From positions 1 through 7,718 of the forward strand of contig CAMWUF010000032.1 in the NCBI GenBank assembly GCA_947177375.1: a stretch of 7,718 bases of DNA, written 5' to 3'. Below are positions 1-6,342 of the stretch, piece after piece. The stretch is from an uncultured Ruminococcus sp. (lineage in GTDB: Bacteria > Bacillota > Clostridia > Oscillospirales > Ruminococcaceae). The notes under the pieces are model-generated. The model was not told the DNA's origin. It made no database searches and saw only the letters and a program-made list of their open reading frames with translations. Made by a program: the position numbers and the translations under genes. Position 1 is the first letter of the stretch. The number at the start of each line of letters is the position of its first letter.

Positions 1-32
1 CCCAATTCTCTTGTTATCTGAATAATATCCAT
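1..32 (-). CDS. YlbF/YmcA-family protein, N-terminal fragment (gene runs off the left edge)
   Basis: Only the first ten codons and part of an eleventh are present; they read MDIIQITREL followed by a probable Gly. An ATG at 30-32 is preceded by a strong AAAGGAG ribosome binding site at 40-46 with a 7-base spacer, so the start is well supported. The opening resembles the N-terminus of YlbF-family proteins, small helical proteins, and the position directly after miaB matches Bacillus subtilis, where ymcA (ricA) follows ymcB (miaB). In Bacillus, RicA works with RicF and RicT in a complex that affects RNA processing and is linked to MiaB activity. The gap to the miaB stop is 32 bases with no terminator, so the two are probably co-transcribed. 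The family call rests on ten residues plus gene order. Confidence 0.6.
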   Translation of the reverse strand, partial: MDIIQITREL

Positions 33-64
33 ATATATACTCCTTTATATAAAATATAATGAAA

Positions 65-1468
65 TTAAATCACTTCGCCAATTATGCAATTACTGCGACT
101 ATCTGTAATTTTAATTTTTAAAAATTTCCCTAACATATCTGCATTGCCTGCAAATTCTACTAACATATTTTCAGAACTTCTGCCTGTCATATGACCTGAA
201 CGCTTTTTACTCTCACCGTCACATAATACAGTTAAAATTTTTCCAATAAAACGCTTATTATTTTCTACAGAAATTTCACGCTGTACAGCAAGTAATTCCT
301 GTATTCTTTGGCTTTTTTCAGAATCAGAAATACTATCTGGCATACTAGCAGCTTTTGTACCAGTCCGCTTAGAATAAATAAACGAATACATATTATCATA
401 TTTGACTTGTTTCACAAGTGCAAGCGTTGCCTGAAAATCCTGTTCACTCTCATCTGGAAAACCTATAATTAAATCCGTTGTCAATGAAAAATCAGGATTT
501 TTTTCACGAATATAATTTACCTGTGATAAATATTTTTCAACCGTATAATTTCGATTCATGCGTTTTAAAATTTCATTACTACCAGATTGCACAGGCAAAT
601 GCAAATGTTTTGCCACATGTTCACATTCTAAGATACAATCCATTAATTCAGGAGTCGCATCTTTCGGGTGTGATGACATGAATCTAATCCAGTAATCACC
701 AGAAATTTTATTTAATTCACGCAATAATTCAGGAAATGTAATTTTGATATCTAAATCTTTGCCATAAGAATTTACATTCTGTCCTAACAGCATAATTTCT
801 TTATAGCCGTCTTGAATTAATTTTTTTACTTCTGCAATAATATTTTCTGGTTTTCTACTCCGTTCTCTGCCTCTCACATATGGCACAATACAGTATGTAC
901 AAAAATTATTACAGCCATACATAATTGGCACAGAAGCTTTGAATTTACTTTCTCTTAACGGTTCTAAATTTTCAGGAATATCAATACTAGTTTCAATATC
1001 CTGTGCATATCTTAATCCATGCATATGAGCATATAACATTTGTGCAAATTTACTTACAGCAGAAGTTCCTAATACAATATCAACATAGCGATAAGATTTT
1101 GCAATTTTATCTGCAACTTGTTTTTGAGCTGTCATGCAACCTGTTACACAAATAATTAATGCTGGATTTTCCTGTTTTAATTTTTTAATACTGCCCAATG
1201 TTCCAAATACTCTATCTTCGGCATTTTCACGCACAGCACAAGTATGATATAAAATCAAAGACGCTTGTTTGACATCATCTGTCATCACATAACCCATTGC
1301 TTGAAAAATGCCTGCTAAATTTTCACCGTCTGCAACATTTAATTGACAGCCGAATGCATGCAAATACGCTTTTGGCGGTTCTGGTCTTTGTGCAAGCCAG
1401 TTTTTAATTTCCTGCATACAAATTTCAGGCTTTGGCAGATTATTTCTATCTAAATTCCATATTTTCAC
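65..1468 (-). CDS. miaB: tRNA-2-methylthio-N6-dimethylallyladenosine synthase MiaB
   Basis: MiaB is a cytoplasmic radical-SAM enzyme with two [4Fe-4S] clusters that adds a methylthio group to N6-isopentenyladenosine at position 37 of tRNAs reading UNN codons. Three domains are visible in 467 residues, the usual length. The N-terminal methylthiotransferase domain (about 34-160) carries cluster ligands Cys41 (FGCQLN), Cys77 (HTCAVREN) and Cys111 (TGCMT). The radical-SAM core (about 175-400) carries Cys186, Cys190 and Cys193 in CNNFCTYC, followed by the MiaB-typical IVPYVRGRERSR. A TRAM domain (about 404-467) likely binds tRNA. All six cysteines are intact. The common DSE after the first motif is DGE here. 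The start is uncertain: the frame opens with GTG at 1466-1468, but that codon lies inside the GAGGTGA Shine-Dalgarno-like sequence, and the well-spaced ATG at 1458-1460 is out of frame. The next in-frame Met is residue 18. A promoter lies just upstream and a YlbF-family gene follows. Confidence 0.95.
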   Translation of the reverse strand: MKIWNLDRNNLPKPEICMQEIKNWLAQRPEPPKAYLHAFGCQLNVADGENLAGIFQAMGYVMTDDVKQASLILYHTCAVRENAEDRVFGTLGSIKKLKQENPALIICVTGCMTAQKQVADKIAKSYRYVDIVLGTSAVSKFAQMLYAHMHGLRYAQDIETSIDIPENLEPLRESKFKASVPIMYGCNNFCTYCIVPYVRGRERSRKPENIIAEVKKLIQDGYKEIMLLGQNVNSYGKDLDIKITFPELLRELNKISGDYWIRFMSSHPKDATPELMDCILECEHVAKHLHLPVQSGSNEILKRMNRNYTVEKYLSQVNYIREKNPDFSLTTDLIIGFPDESEQDFQATLALVKQVKYDNMYSFIYSKRTGTKAASMPDSISDSEKSQRIQELLAVQREISVENNKRFIGKILTVLCDGESKKRSGHMTGRSSENMLVEFAGNADMLGKFLKIKITDSRSNCIIGEVI

Positions 1469-1480
1469 CTCACAAAAATT

Positions 1481-1509
1481 ATTATAGCACTTTCTTGAAA
1501 AAAATGCAA
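1481..1509 (-). promoter_or_regulatory. sigma-A-type promoter for miaB
   Basis: Read on the minus strand, a -35 element TTGCAT (1504-1509) is separated by 17 bases from a perfect -10 TATAAT (1481-1486), with an extended TGC just before it. The predicted transcript start is near 1473-1475, only about 5-7 bases before the GTG at 1468, so the leader would be almost absent. The promoter begins 7 bases past the methyltransferase stop codon. Strand and spacing fit miaB; activity is inferred. Confidence 0.7.
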
Positions 1510-1516
1510 GCTTTTT

Positions 1517-2131
1517 TTATCTGTAAACTGCTTCTGCATATAATAATGGCATAGTTGCTTTTAATACAGCTTTTTTTTTGACATGAAATCTATTATTTTT
1601 CAAAAACTGAATATATTCTTTTTCATTCCAATTTGCCATAGTCACACCTGAAATTGTTTTAAATATTTTAGTTAGCATTAGACTTGAGGAATTTATATTT
1701 TGATTTATCAAACATGGTGCAATTAAAATACCACCTGTTTTTAACACTCTTGCAATTTCAGATAATGCTTTTTCAGGATTCGGCATAATATGCAATGCAT
1801 TTGAGATAATTACAACATCAAAGCTATTCTTTTCAAACGGCAAAGCACATGCGTCAGCTTGCATAAAAAATAAATTTTCTAGTTGATTGCCTTTCTGTGC
1901 TTGATACAGCATATTTTCTGAAAAATCAGTTGCAATATATTTTTTTGCAAATTTCGCTGTATTTCTGGCAATTAAGCCTGTCCCTGTGGCAACTTCCAGA
2001 ACTTGCTTTTTTAAAATTATTTTTCTGATTTTCTGATACATTTCTTGATAGGATTTTTTATTAATACCCATGAAAATATTATAAACTGGTGCATAAAAAT
2101 TCCAGAATGTTTTTTGATTTTTGATTAACAT
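1517..2131 (-). CDS. class I SAM-dependent methyltransferase (Methyltransf_11/UbiE-like)
   Basis: This is a 204-residue cytoplasmic enzyme expected to transfer a methyl group from S-adenosylmethionine; the acceptor is unknown. Motif I, the SAM-binding glycine loop, is VLEVATGTG at about residues 44-52. The acidic residue after strand 2 is Asp69 in IATDFS. Asp93 in QADACALPF fits the adenine-binding region, and DVVIISNALHIM (105-116) is motif II followed by a typical strand-4 loop. ARVLKTGGILIAP (127-139) is the usual motif III. The fold is complete and the length is normal for small UbiE/menaquinone-type methyltransferases, but nothing here shows a quinone substrate. The ATG at 2129-2131 has a strong AAAGGAG site at 2139-2145 with a 7-base spacer. 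The gene has its own promoter and sits between a terminator upstream and the miaB promoter downstream, so it is probably expressed alone or reads into miaB. No substrate can be assigned. Confidence 0.9.
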   Translation of the reverse strand: MLIKNQKTFWNFYAPVYNIFMGINKKSYQEMYQKIRKIILKKQVLEVATGTGLIARNTAKFAKKYIATDFSENMLYQAQKGNQLENLFFMQADACALPFEKNSFDVVIISNALHIMPNPEKALSEIARVLKTGGILIAPCLINQNINSSSLMLTKIFKTISGVTMANWNEKEYIQFLKNNRFHVKKKAVLKATMPLLYAEAVYR

Positions 2132-2169
2132 AAAACAGCTCCTTTCTTGATAATTATAATTATAATTTT

Positions 2170-2198
2170 ATTATAACATAATGCTTTAAAAAATGCAA
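2170..2198 (-). promoter_or_regulatory. sigma-A-type promoter for the methyltransferase gene
   Basis: On the minus strand there is a -35 TTGCAT (2193-2198), a 17-base spacer, an extended TGT and a perfect -10 TATAAT (2170-2175). The expected transcript start is near 2163, giving a leader of about 32 bases that contains the ribosome binding site at 2139-2145. The -35 region shares the 13-mer GCTTGCATTTTTT with the miaB promoter. Confidence 0.7.
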
Positions 2199-2215
2199 GC
2201 AAATACAAACAAAAG

Positions 2216-2246
2216 AAAAAAGCCTGCTTAAAAAAGCAAGCTTTTT
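2216..2246 (-). terminator. Rho-independent terminator of the sigma/membrane-protein operon
   Basis: On the minus strand GCTTGCTT (2234-2241) pairs with AAGCAGGC (2222-2229), an 8-bp stem with one G-U pair, across a 4-base loop. Five A residues (2242-2246) before the stem can extend it by pairing with the following run of six T (2216-2221), after which come C and four more T. It begins 16 bases after the stop codon of the 679-residue protein, and the methyltransferase promoter follows directly. Confidence 0.85.
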
Positions 2247-2262
2247 CCTAAATAGATATATC

Positions 2263-4302
2263 TTAATGTTCAGAAACTGGCTCAAGTAGTATGAAATCAG
2301 GAGCTGACAAATCACATAAATCAAGTACCGCCTCACCTGTGTCAAATAATGAAATATAAAGATTACCGATTTGGTCTTCATCAATTGCATAATACAATAC
2401 ACAATCTGCACTTTCCCCGACTTCTAAATCATAAATGCCGTTTTTCTGGTGTTCATGTTCTGTATAAAAACTAAAGAAACCACCTGAAGTGAAACCAGGT
2501 TCATAATCTACTCGCAGACCATTTCCCATATAATCCCCACACTGTATCTGATTATCCACAATGCTTATAGCAGACATATTAAAACATAATCCATGGTCAT
2601 CATAATAATCTTTTTCATCTATTTCAGAGCCTTCGCCTGTTCTGGTCAATGTCACATCTAATTTTAAAATATATTTCTTGACAACAGATTCTTCTACGAT
2701 TTCATCAATCGAAGTCAGACCATTGCCAACCTTAGTTACTATTTTAGAGACATAAAATTCCCCGTCTTCGTTAAGATATTTGCTGTAATCTTCTGGAAGT
2801 CCGATGCAGTCTGTTGTTACACCTGTGAAATCACTCTGCAAAGTCGCATTATTAATTGTCAACTGAATATCTGGAATTTCAACAGAAACACCATCAAGCT
2901 GTTCAGACTTATTCACGGTATCACCAACATGCACTAAATTCAACTGATTTTTGTCAATCATCATTTCTGAAGAATAAATATCTGCTCCTGTTGCAATTAA
3001 TTGAGGAATGATATTTGAATCTGCAAACTGTTTATCAATTGTCCAGGCTTCCTGATAGATACCCGCTGTTTCTTCCTCTGTTTCCACAAGTGTCATATTA
3101 TCCGCTAACTGAATTGCTTCTTCCTGCGTGAAACCATTGATGTAATAATCTGCAATATAAGGTGTTCCCTCAAAATGCACAAACAATTGAGAATAACCCC
3201 TATCTCTTGTGATGAGTACCATCTGCTTTTTGAATTCACCAGAATCTAATTCCATTTCTAGTCTATCGACAGCATAATCAATATCCACCACGAAATTCTG
3301 TGATACATCTTCCACACGACAAAAACTAGGTGTCATAGCATGTTCATCAGACTCATCTGAAAAATTATGATATTTGCCGTAATAAGGTCCATCTTCTGCA
3401 AGTTCTAAGCCACTTGGCAACCAGTTTAACTGCAAATCATAACAACCACCATTTGCTGTGTAATCATTTTCTTCACACTGGAATTCAATGCGTTGTACAT
3501 ATGGCATATCTTCAATTGTATATCCCTGAGTCCATAAATTTTCTGTTTCAGTTTCGGAAACTTCTAAATAACAATTATCTGCGACTTTCTGCACTTCTTC
3601 ATCAGTATAGCCCTGCATATAAATCACTGAAATATAAGGCGTTCCTGCAAAATGCACATAAAGTTGAGAAAATTCTTCTGTTGTCACAACATATTTTGCT
3701 TCATTGCCAGAACTTGTGATAAAATCTTGATAACCAAGTACATTATCAAGTGTTTCATGAAATGGTTCTTCAACATTTATAACACGCCAAAAAATTGGAA
3801 TAATATTTTTAACATTTTCAATATATTCTTGCACTTCCTCATACAACACGGAATAATAACCGCCATTGCTTGTGTGTTCATCTTCCTGACAAATAAAATT
3901 AACATCTATACTAAAAGCTTCTTCTGGAGCTTTTAAATTTTCAGAAACAGATAATACAAAACCTGTATCTTCTTCTGGTTCTGCATTTAGCAAAACTTCA
4001 GACCTAACAGAAAAATCTGATAAATTTTCACTTTGTTGAGCAACTTTGCCGATTTGATAAAGATTCACTCCACCATAAATGGCGAATCCTGCCATACCTG
4101 CAACACATGCTGTTAATACAGCAAAACCTGCTTTATTTCTACGCTCTGCTTTACGAGACTGTTTCATAGTAACTCTCCTTTCTAGTTCTTGACGGCGTTG
4201 ATAATAAGAATTTGAAAATTTAGGCTCTGGCATATCTGGTGAAAATGCTCGGGAAACAATGTTATCCCAATCTTGATTATTTATCTTGTGTTTATGGGAC
4301 AT
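2263..4302 (-). CDS. single-pass membrane protein with duplicated ectodomain, putative anti-sigma factor/sensor
   Basis: I do not recognise a named family for the whole protein of 679 residues. Residues 1-57 are hydrophilic and rich in Arg/Lys just before a single membrane segment at about 58-82, so the short N-terminus should be inside and about 595 residues outside. There is no cleavable signal peptide. The outer part holds two copies of one module (about 131-264 and 269-424), each ending in a [FY]SQL[FY]VHF.GTPYI motif and a GYT.EE/GFT.EE....AD segment that recalls DUF4367-like domains. A C-terminal beta-rich region (about 450-679) resembles DUF4352/DUF5027-type Ig-like domains; both comparisons are from memory. 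The start overlaps the sigma-factor gene by 11 bases, with AAAGGAG at 4312-4318, so the pair is likely translationally coupled. By position this is the anti-sigma factor or sensor, but the N-terminus has no Cys/His zinc motif of the classical ZAS type. The ligand is unknown. Confidence 0.75.
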   Translation of the reverse strand: MSHKHKINNQDWDNIVSRAFSPDMPEPKFSNSYYQRRQELERRVTMKQSRKAERRNKAGFAVLTACVAGMAGFAIYGGVNLYQIGKVAQQSENLSDFSVRSEVLLNAEPEEDTGFVLSVSENLKAPEEAFSIDVNFICQEDEHTSNGGYYSVLYEEVQEYIENVKNIIPIFWRVINVEEPFHETLDNVLGYQDFITSSGNEAKYVVTTEEFSQLYVHFAGTPYISVIYMQGYTDEEVQKVADNCYLEVSETETENLWTQGYTIEDMPYVQRIEFQCEENDYTANGGCYDLQLNWLPSGLELAEDGPYYGKYHNFSDESDEHAMTPSFCRVEDVSQNFVVDIDYAVDRLEMELDSGEFKKQMVLITRDRGYSQLFVHFEGTPYIADYYINGFTQEEAIQLADNMTLVETEEETAGIYQEAWTIDKQFADSNIIPQLIATGADIYSSEMMIDKNQLNLVHVGDTVNKSEQLDGVSVEIPDIQLTINNATLQSDFTGVTTDCIGLPEDYSKYLNEDGEFYVSKIVTKVGNGLTSIDEIVEESVVKKYILKLDVTLTRTGEGSEIDEKDYYDDHGLCFNMSAISIVDNQIQCGDYMGNGLRVDYEPGFTSGGFFSFYTEHEHQKNGIYDLEVGESADCVLYYAIDEDQIGNLYISLFDTGEAVLDLCDLSAPDFILLEPVSEH
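3031..3498 (-). repeat. ectodomain module B (protein-level tandem duplication)
   Basis: This stretch encodes about residues 269-424, the second copy of the extracellular module. It carries roughly 20 more residues than module A in the part between the NGG motif and the FCRV motif, which shifts the offset between copies from 138 residues at the NGG motif to 159 at the HF.GTPYI motif. Confidence 0.8.
3511..3912 (-). repeat. ectodomain module A (protein-level tandem duplication)
   Basis: This stretch encodes about residues 131-264 of the membrane protein. Shared landmarks with module B are TSNGGYY (B: TANGGCY), FWRV (B: FCRV), FSQLYVHFAGTPYI (B: YSQLFVHFEGTPYI) and GYTDEEVQKVADN (B: GFTQEEAIQLADN). 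The match is at protein level; the DNA copies have diverged, so the duplication is old. Confidence 0.8.
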
Positions 4303-4819
4303 AGTCTTTTACTCCTTTCTGTGCCGTCATACGTTTTCTTGCACGTTCATAACGTTTACGGACGGTATTTTCTTTCATGTTAAGTAATTCAGAAATTTTT
4401 CCAAACGTCAGACCCTCTTGACAATGCAGTAATACAATTTGTTTATCTTGCTCACTTAACACGGAAAACATATCAGCTAATAACTGACGTAATGAATATT
4501 TCTTGATTCTGGTATTTAATTCATCATGATTATCTGCAACTTGTGTAATGGATTCGTCTAAATCTACACAATTATTTGAATTTCGCATATTTTTCCGATA
4601 TTGATTAATCGCTGTATTACGAATAATTGCTATCATATATTTTTTTGTTTCAGGGCTATCTGGTTCACCAATTTTATGAAAATGCCTGATAATTTTCTCA
4701 AACGCATCAGAAACAGCATCTTCTGCTTGCTGATGTTGATGTAAAATTGCATACGCAATATGATAAAACGGCTTTTCATAAATTTGATAAAGCATTTCTA
4801 ATTTTTCAGAATCTCGCAT
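4292..4819 (-). CDS. RNA polymerase sigma factor, sigma-70 family, ECF type
   Basis: This 175-residue protein has the two-domain layout of ECF sigma factors. Region 2 spans about residues 9-80: YEKPFYHIAYAILHQHQQAEDAVSDAFEK holds the typical A.D..S..F core-binding stretch, and YMIAIIRNTAINQYRK is the region that recognises the -10 element. A short linker (about 81-105) leads to region 4 (about 108-166), where LTFGKISELLNMKENTVRKRYERARKRM is the helix-turn-helix that binds the -35 element. It would direct RNA polymerase to a dedicated set of promoters. The ATG at 4817-4819 has a very strong GGGAGGTG site at 4825-4832. The gene ends 11 bases inside the downstream membrane-protein gene, the common arrangement for an ECF sigma and its regulator. 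Its own promoter looks sigma-A-like, not obviously autoregulated. The regulon cannot be read from this window. Confidence 0.93.
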   Translation of the reverse strand: MRDSEKLEMLYQIYEKPFYHIAYAILHQHQQAEDAVSDAFEKIIRHFHKIGEPDSPETKKYMIAIIRNTAINQYRKNMRNSNNCVDLDESITQVADNHDELNTRIKKYSLRQLLADMFSVLSEQDKQIVLLHCQEGLTFGKISELLNMKENTVRKRYERARKRMTAQKGVKDYVP

Positions 4820-4845
4820 TGTTTCACCTCCCGTTAATAGCTTTC

Positions 4846-4857
4846 AGAAACGTTTCT
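4846..4857. promoter_or_regulatory. perfect 12-bp palindrome, candidate operator at the sigma-factor promoter
   Basis: AGAAACGTTTCT is a perfect inverted repeat that abuts the -10 box (4858-4863) and covers the predicted transcript start near 4851. A CpG-centred AAACGTTT core is typical of operators bound by LacI/GalR-family repressors. A protein bound here would block initiation. No repressor gene is in the window, so its identity is inference. Confidence 0.45.
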
Positions 4858-4886
4858 ATTATATATAACAATTTGAAATTTCTCAA
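4858..4886 (-). promoter_or_regulatory. sigma-A-type promoter of the sigma/membrane-protein operon
   Basis: On the minus strand the elements are -35 TTGAGA (4881-4886), a 17-base spacer and a perfect -10 TATAAT (4858-4863). The predicted start near 4851 gives a leader of about 32 bases containing the ribosome binding site at 4825-4832. Unlike the other three promoters here, it lacks the TG extension of the -10 box and has a different -35. Confidence 0.7.
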
Positions 4887-4913
4887 CGTGACAAGAATTT
4901 CAAAAAAATTCTC

Positions 4914-4954
4914 AAAAAAATAAAAAACATTATGCCGAAACATAATGCTTTTTT
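4914..4954 (-). terminator. Rho-independent terminator after the lipoprotein gene
   Basis: On the minus strand CATTATG (4941-4947) and CATAATG (4928-4934) form a 7-bp stem around a TTTCGG loop (4935-4940). It is preceded by six A (4949-4954) and followed by TTTTTT, A and seven more T (4914-4927). It lies 11 bases after the lipoprotein stop codon and separates that gene from the sigma-factor promoter. The near-symmetrical A/T tracts mean it could also work from the opposite strand. Confidence 0.8.
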
Positions 4955-4965
4955 CATATTTTAGT

Positions 4966-6177
4966 TTAATTCAAGCCGTGCTTGCCTAGCCAAGTTTCAA
5001 TTAAATCTGCAATTTCCTGATTATTTTGCTCTTGAAACATAAAATGACTATTGCCGTTAATATTTTGTTCTGGAAGTTCTATCACTGTACAATCACCGCC
5101 ATCAGCTGTATATTGTTCAGCAAACGCTTGTGCATTGGCTAAAATTTCCTGCCAATATGTCGTAGAAGCAAGCGCCTCATCTCCATTTGTAATACAATCA
5201 CCATAATAAATCACAATTGGAATTTTGGCTTCTAATAATTTTTGATACTGTGCAGAACTGGATTTTGGCACAGTAATTGGCTCAATGGCAATAATAGCAG
5301 AAACATTTTCTGTTTGCAAATCCCATGCAGTAGAACAGCCTTGTGCATGAGCCATAAAAATAGATTTTTGTCCAGTCATATTTTTTACATCAGTGATAAC
5401 TTCTGCAAGGGCTTTTGCCACAACAACTTTATCATAATTTCCTGTATTTGACGTTGTTTGTCTCAAAAATTGATTTAATGCTTCTTCACTGTCAGGAAAT
5501 TGAGAATTTTTATTTGTTTTGTTTAAATCTTCACCAATTCTATAATAAGTGTACCAAGCTTGGTCACCAGGCTGATATTTCGTTGCCGTTTCTGGCTTTT
5601 CATAATCTTCATCATCTTCATCAATTTCACCATACCACATGTCTAAATCTGTATCACTTGAAATTTCAGACGTAGCACCTGCTTCTCCACGGCGTGGCTG
5701 GTCAACTAAAAATGCACTATGTCCATTTCTTAGAAATAGTGTAGAAAATCCCTCTCTGCCGTCAGGTGTTGTCATCCAACACATACGGGATTGCCGATAG
5801 CCATGTAAATATACAATTGGATTGCCATTATCTTCTGCTGGAATCTGATATAATACATTGGCATGGTCGACATGAGCTGTATTTCCTGCCCTTGTGCTAT
5901 CTTTCCAACTTTGTGTTGCATCATAATCGCCTGACACAGCAGTTGTTACTGTACCGCCAGAACTAAACATGCCTTGTCCTGCAATGCGTAATTCTTGAAA
6001 TGTTTTGCTATCATCTTCAGGCTGTTCAGCAAGTGTTTCTTCCGTTGTTTCCTGCATTGTTTCTGTTGTTTCTTCTTCTGTATCTGGCACAGAAGAATTC
6101 TCTTGATTGCAAGCTGTCATAACTGAACCTGCCATTAAAACAGCTAACAAAATTCCAATTTGTTTCCATTTCTTCAT
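4966..6177 (-). CDS. lipoprotein with alpha/beta-hydrolase fold, nucleophile Ser replaced by Ala
   Basis: The 403-residue product starts with a lipoprotein signal peptide: KK near the N-terminus, a hydrophobic stretch and a lipobox ending MTAC at Cys23, so it should be anchored outside the membrane. A Thr/Glu-rich linker (about 25-58) tethers an alpha/beta-hydrolase domain. Visible parts are the oxyanion-side motif YLHGYRQS (123-130), TTPDGREGF (136-144), VDQPRRGEAG (158-167), and a C-terminal GNSHFMF with the probable catalytic His378. The nucleophile elbow, normally G-x-S-x-G or HSQGG in relatives, reads MAHAQGCS here, so Ala278 (GCA, 5344-5346) occupies the serine position. The enzyme may be inactive, act as a binding protein, or use the neighbouring Cys281/Ser282. 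The substrate is unknown. The ribosome binding site is modest (AAAGGG at 6187-6192). The gene has its own promoter and terminator, so it appears monocistronic. Confidence 0.88.
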   Translation of the reverse strand: MKKWKQIGILLAVLMAGSVMTACNQENSSVPDTEEETTETMQETTEETLAEQPEDDSKTFQELRIAGQGMFSSGGTVTTAVSGDYDATQSWKDSTRAGNTAHVDHANVLYQIPAEDNGNPIVYLHGYRQSRMCWMTTPDGREGFSTLFLRNGHSAFLVDQPRRGEAGATSEISSDTDLDMWYGEIDEDDEDYEKPETATKYQPGDQAWYTYYRIGEDLNKTNKNSQFPDSEEALNQFLRQTTSNTGNYDKVVVAKALAEVITDVKNMTGQKSIFMAHAQGCSTAWDLQTENVSAIIAIEPITVPKSSSAQYQKLLEAKIPIVIYYGDCITNGDEALASTTYWQEILANAQAFAEQYTADGGDCTVIELPEQNINGNSHFMFQEQNNQEIADLIETWLGKHGLN

Positions 6178-6239
6178 AAAATTACGCCCTTTCTTTTTAT
6201 GATACTTAAAACTTATCTCTAATTTATTTCCATTGTTAT

Positions 6240-6268
6240 ATTATAGCATATTTTAAATTTAAATACAA
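6240..6268 (-). promoter_or_regulatory. sigma-A-type promoter of the lipoprotein gene
   Basis: On the minus strand -35 TTGTAT (6263-6268), a 17-base spacer, an extended TGC and a perfect -10 TATAAT (6240-6245) are present. The expected start near 6233 gives a leader of about 56 bases. Bases 6269-6342, between this promoter and the end of the upstream gene, hold no clear terminator: only a CCTG/CAGG hairpin without a T tract and short AT-rich inverted repeats. Confidence 0.7.
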
Positions 6269-6342
6269 GACCTGATTTGAGTTTCAACAAAAAAAATGAT
6301 TTTTATTTCAAAAAGTGTATAACTTATAGCAACCTGTTAGAA

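Noticed and set aside
1498..1517. A7/T7 hairpin around GCTTGCA as a terminator for the methyltransferase gene
   Set aside because: The stem would be only A-T pairs with a 7-base loop, and the same bases form the -35 region of the miaB promoter. Too weak to call.
2160..2411. Minus-strand 83-codon frame overlapping the end of the membrane-protein gene
   Set aside because: It overlaps the real gene in another frame, then runs through the terminator and the methyltransferase promoter; its hydrophobic composition comes from AT-rich DNA.
3414..3936. Open frames on the plus strand inside the membrane-protein gene
   Set aside because: They lie fully antisense to a well-supported gene, have His/Leu/Asn/Cys-rich shadow composition, and show no ribosome binding site or recognisable domain. 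The same applies to plus-strand frames at 478-681, 5242-5966 and 6366-6665.
4830..4856. ECF-type autoregulatory promoter using GAAAC as -35
   Set aside because: The matching -10 would overlap the ribosome binding site and no CGT-type -10 is present at the right spacing; the TTGAGA/TATAAT promoter explains the region better.
4894..4912. AGAATTT/AAATTCT inverted repeat upstream of the sigma promoter as an operator
   Set aside because: It is purely AT-rich, lies in a region where such repeats arise by chance, and sits outside the promoter core.
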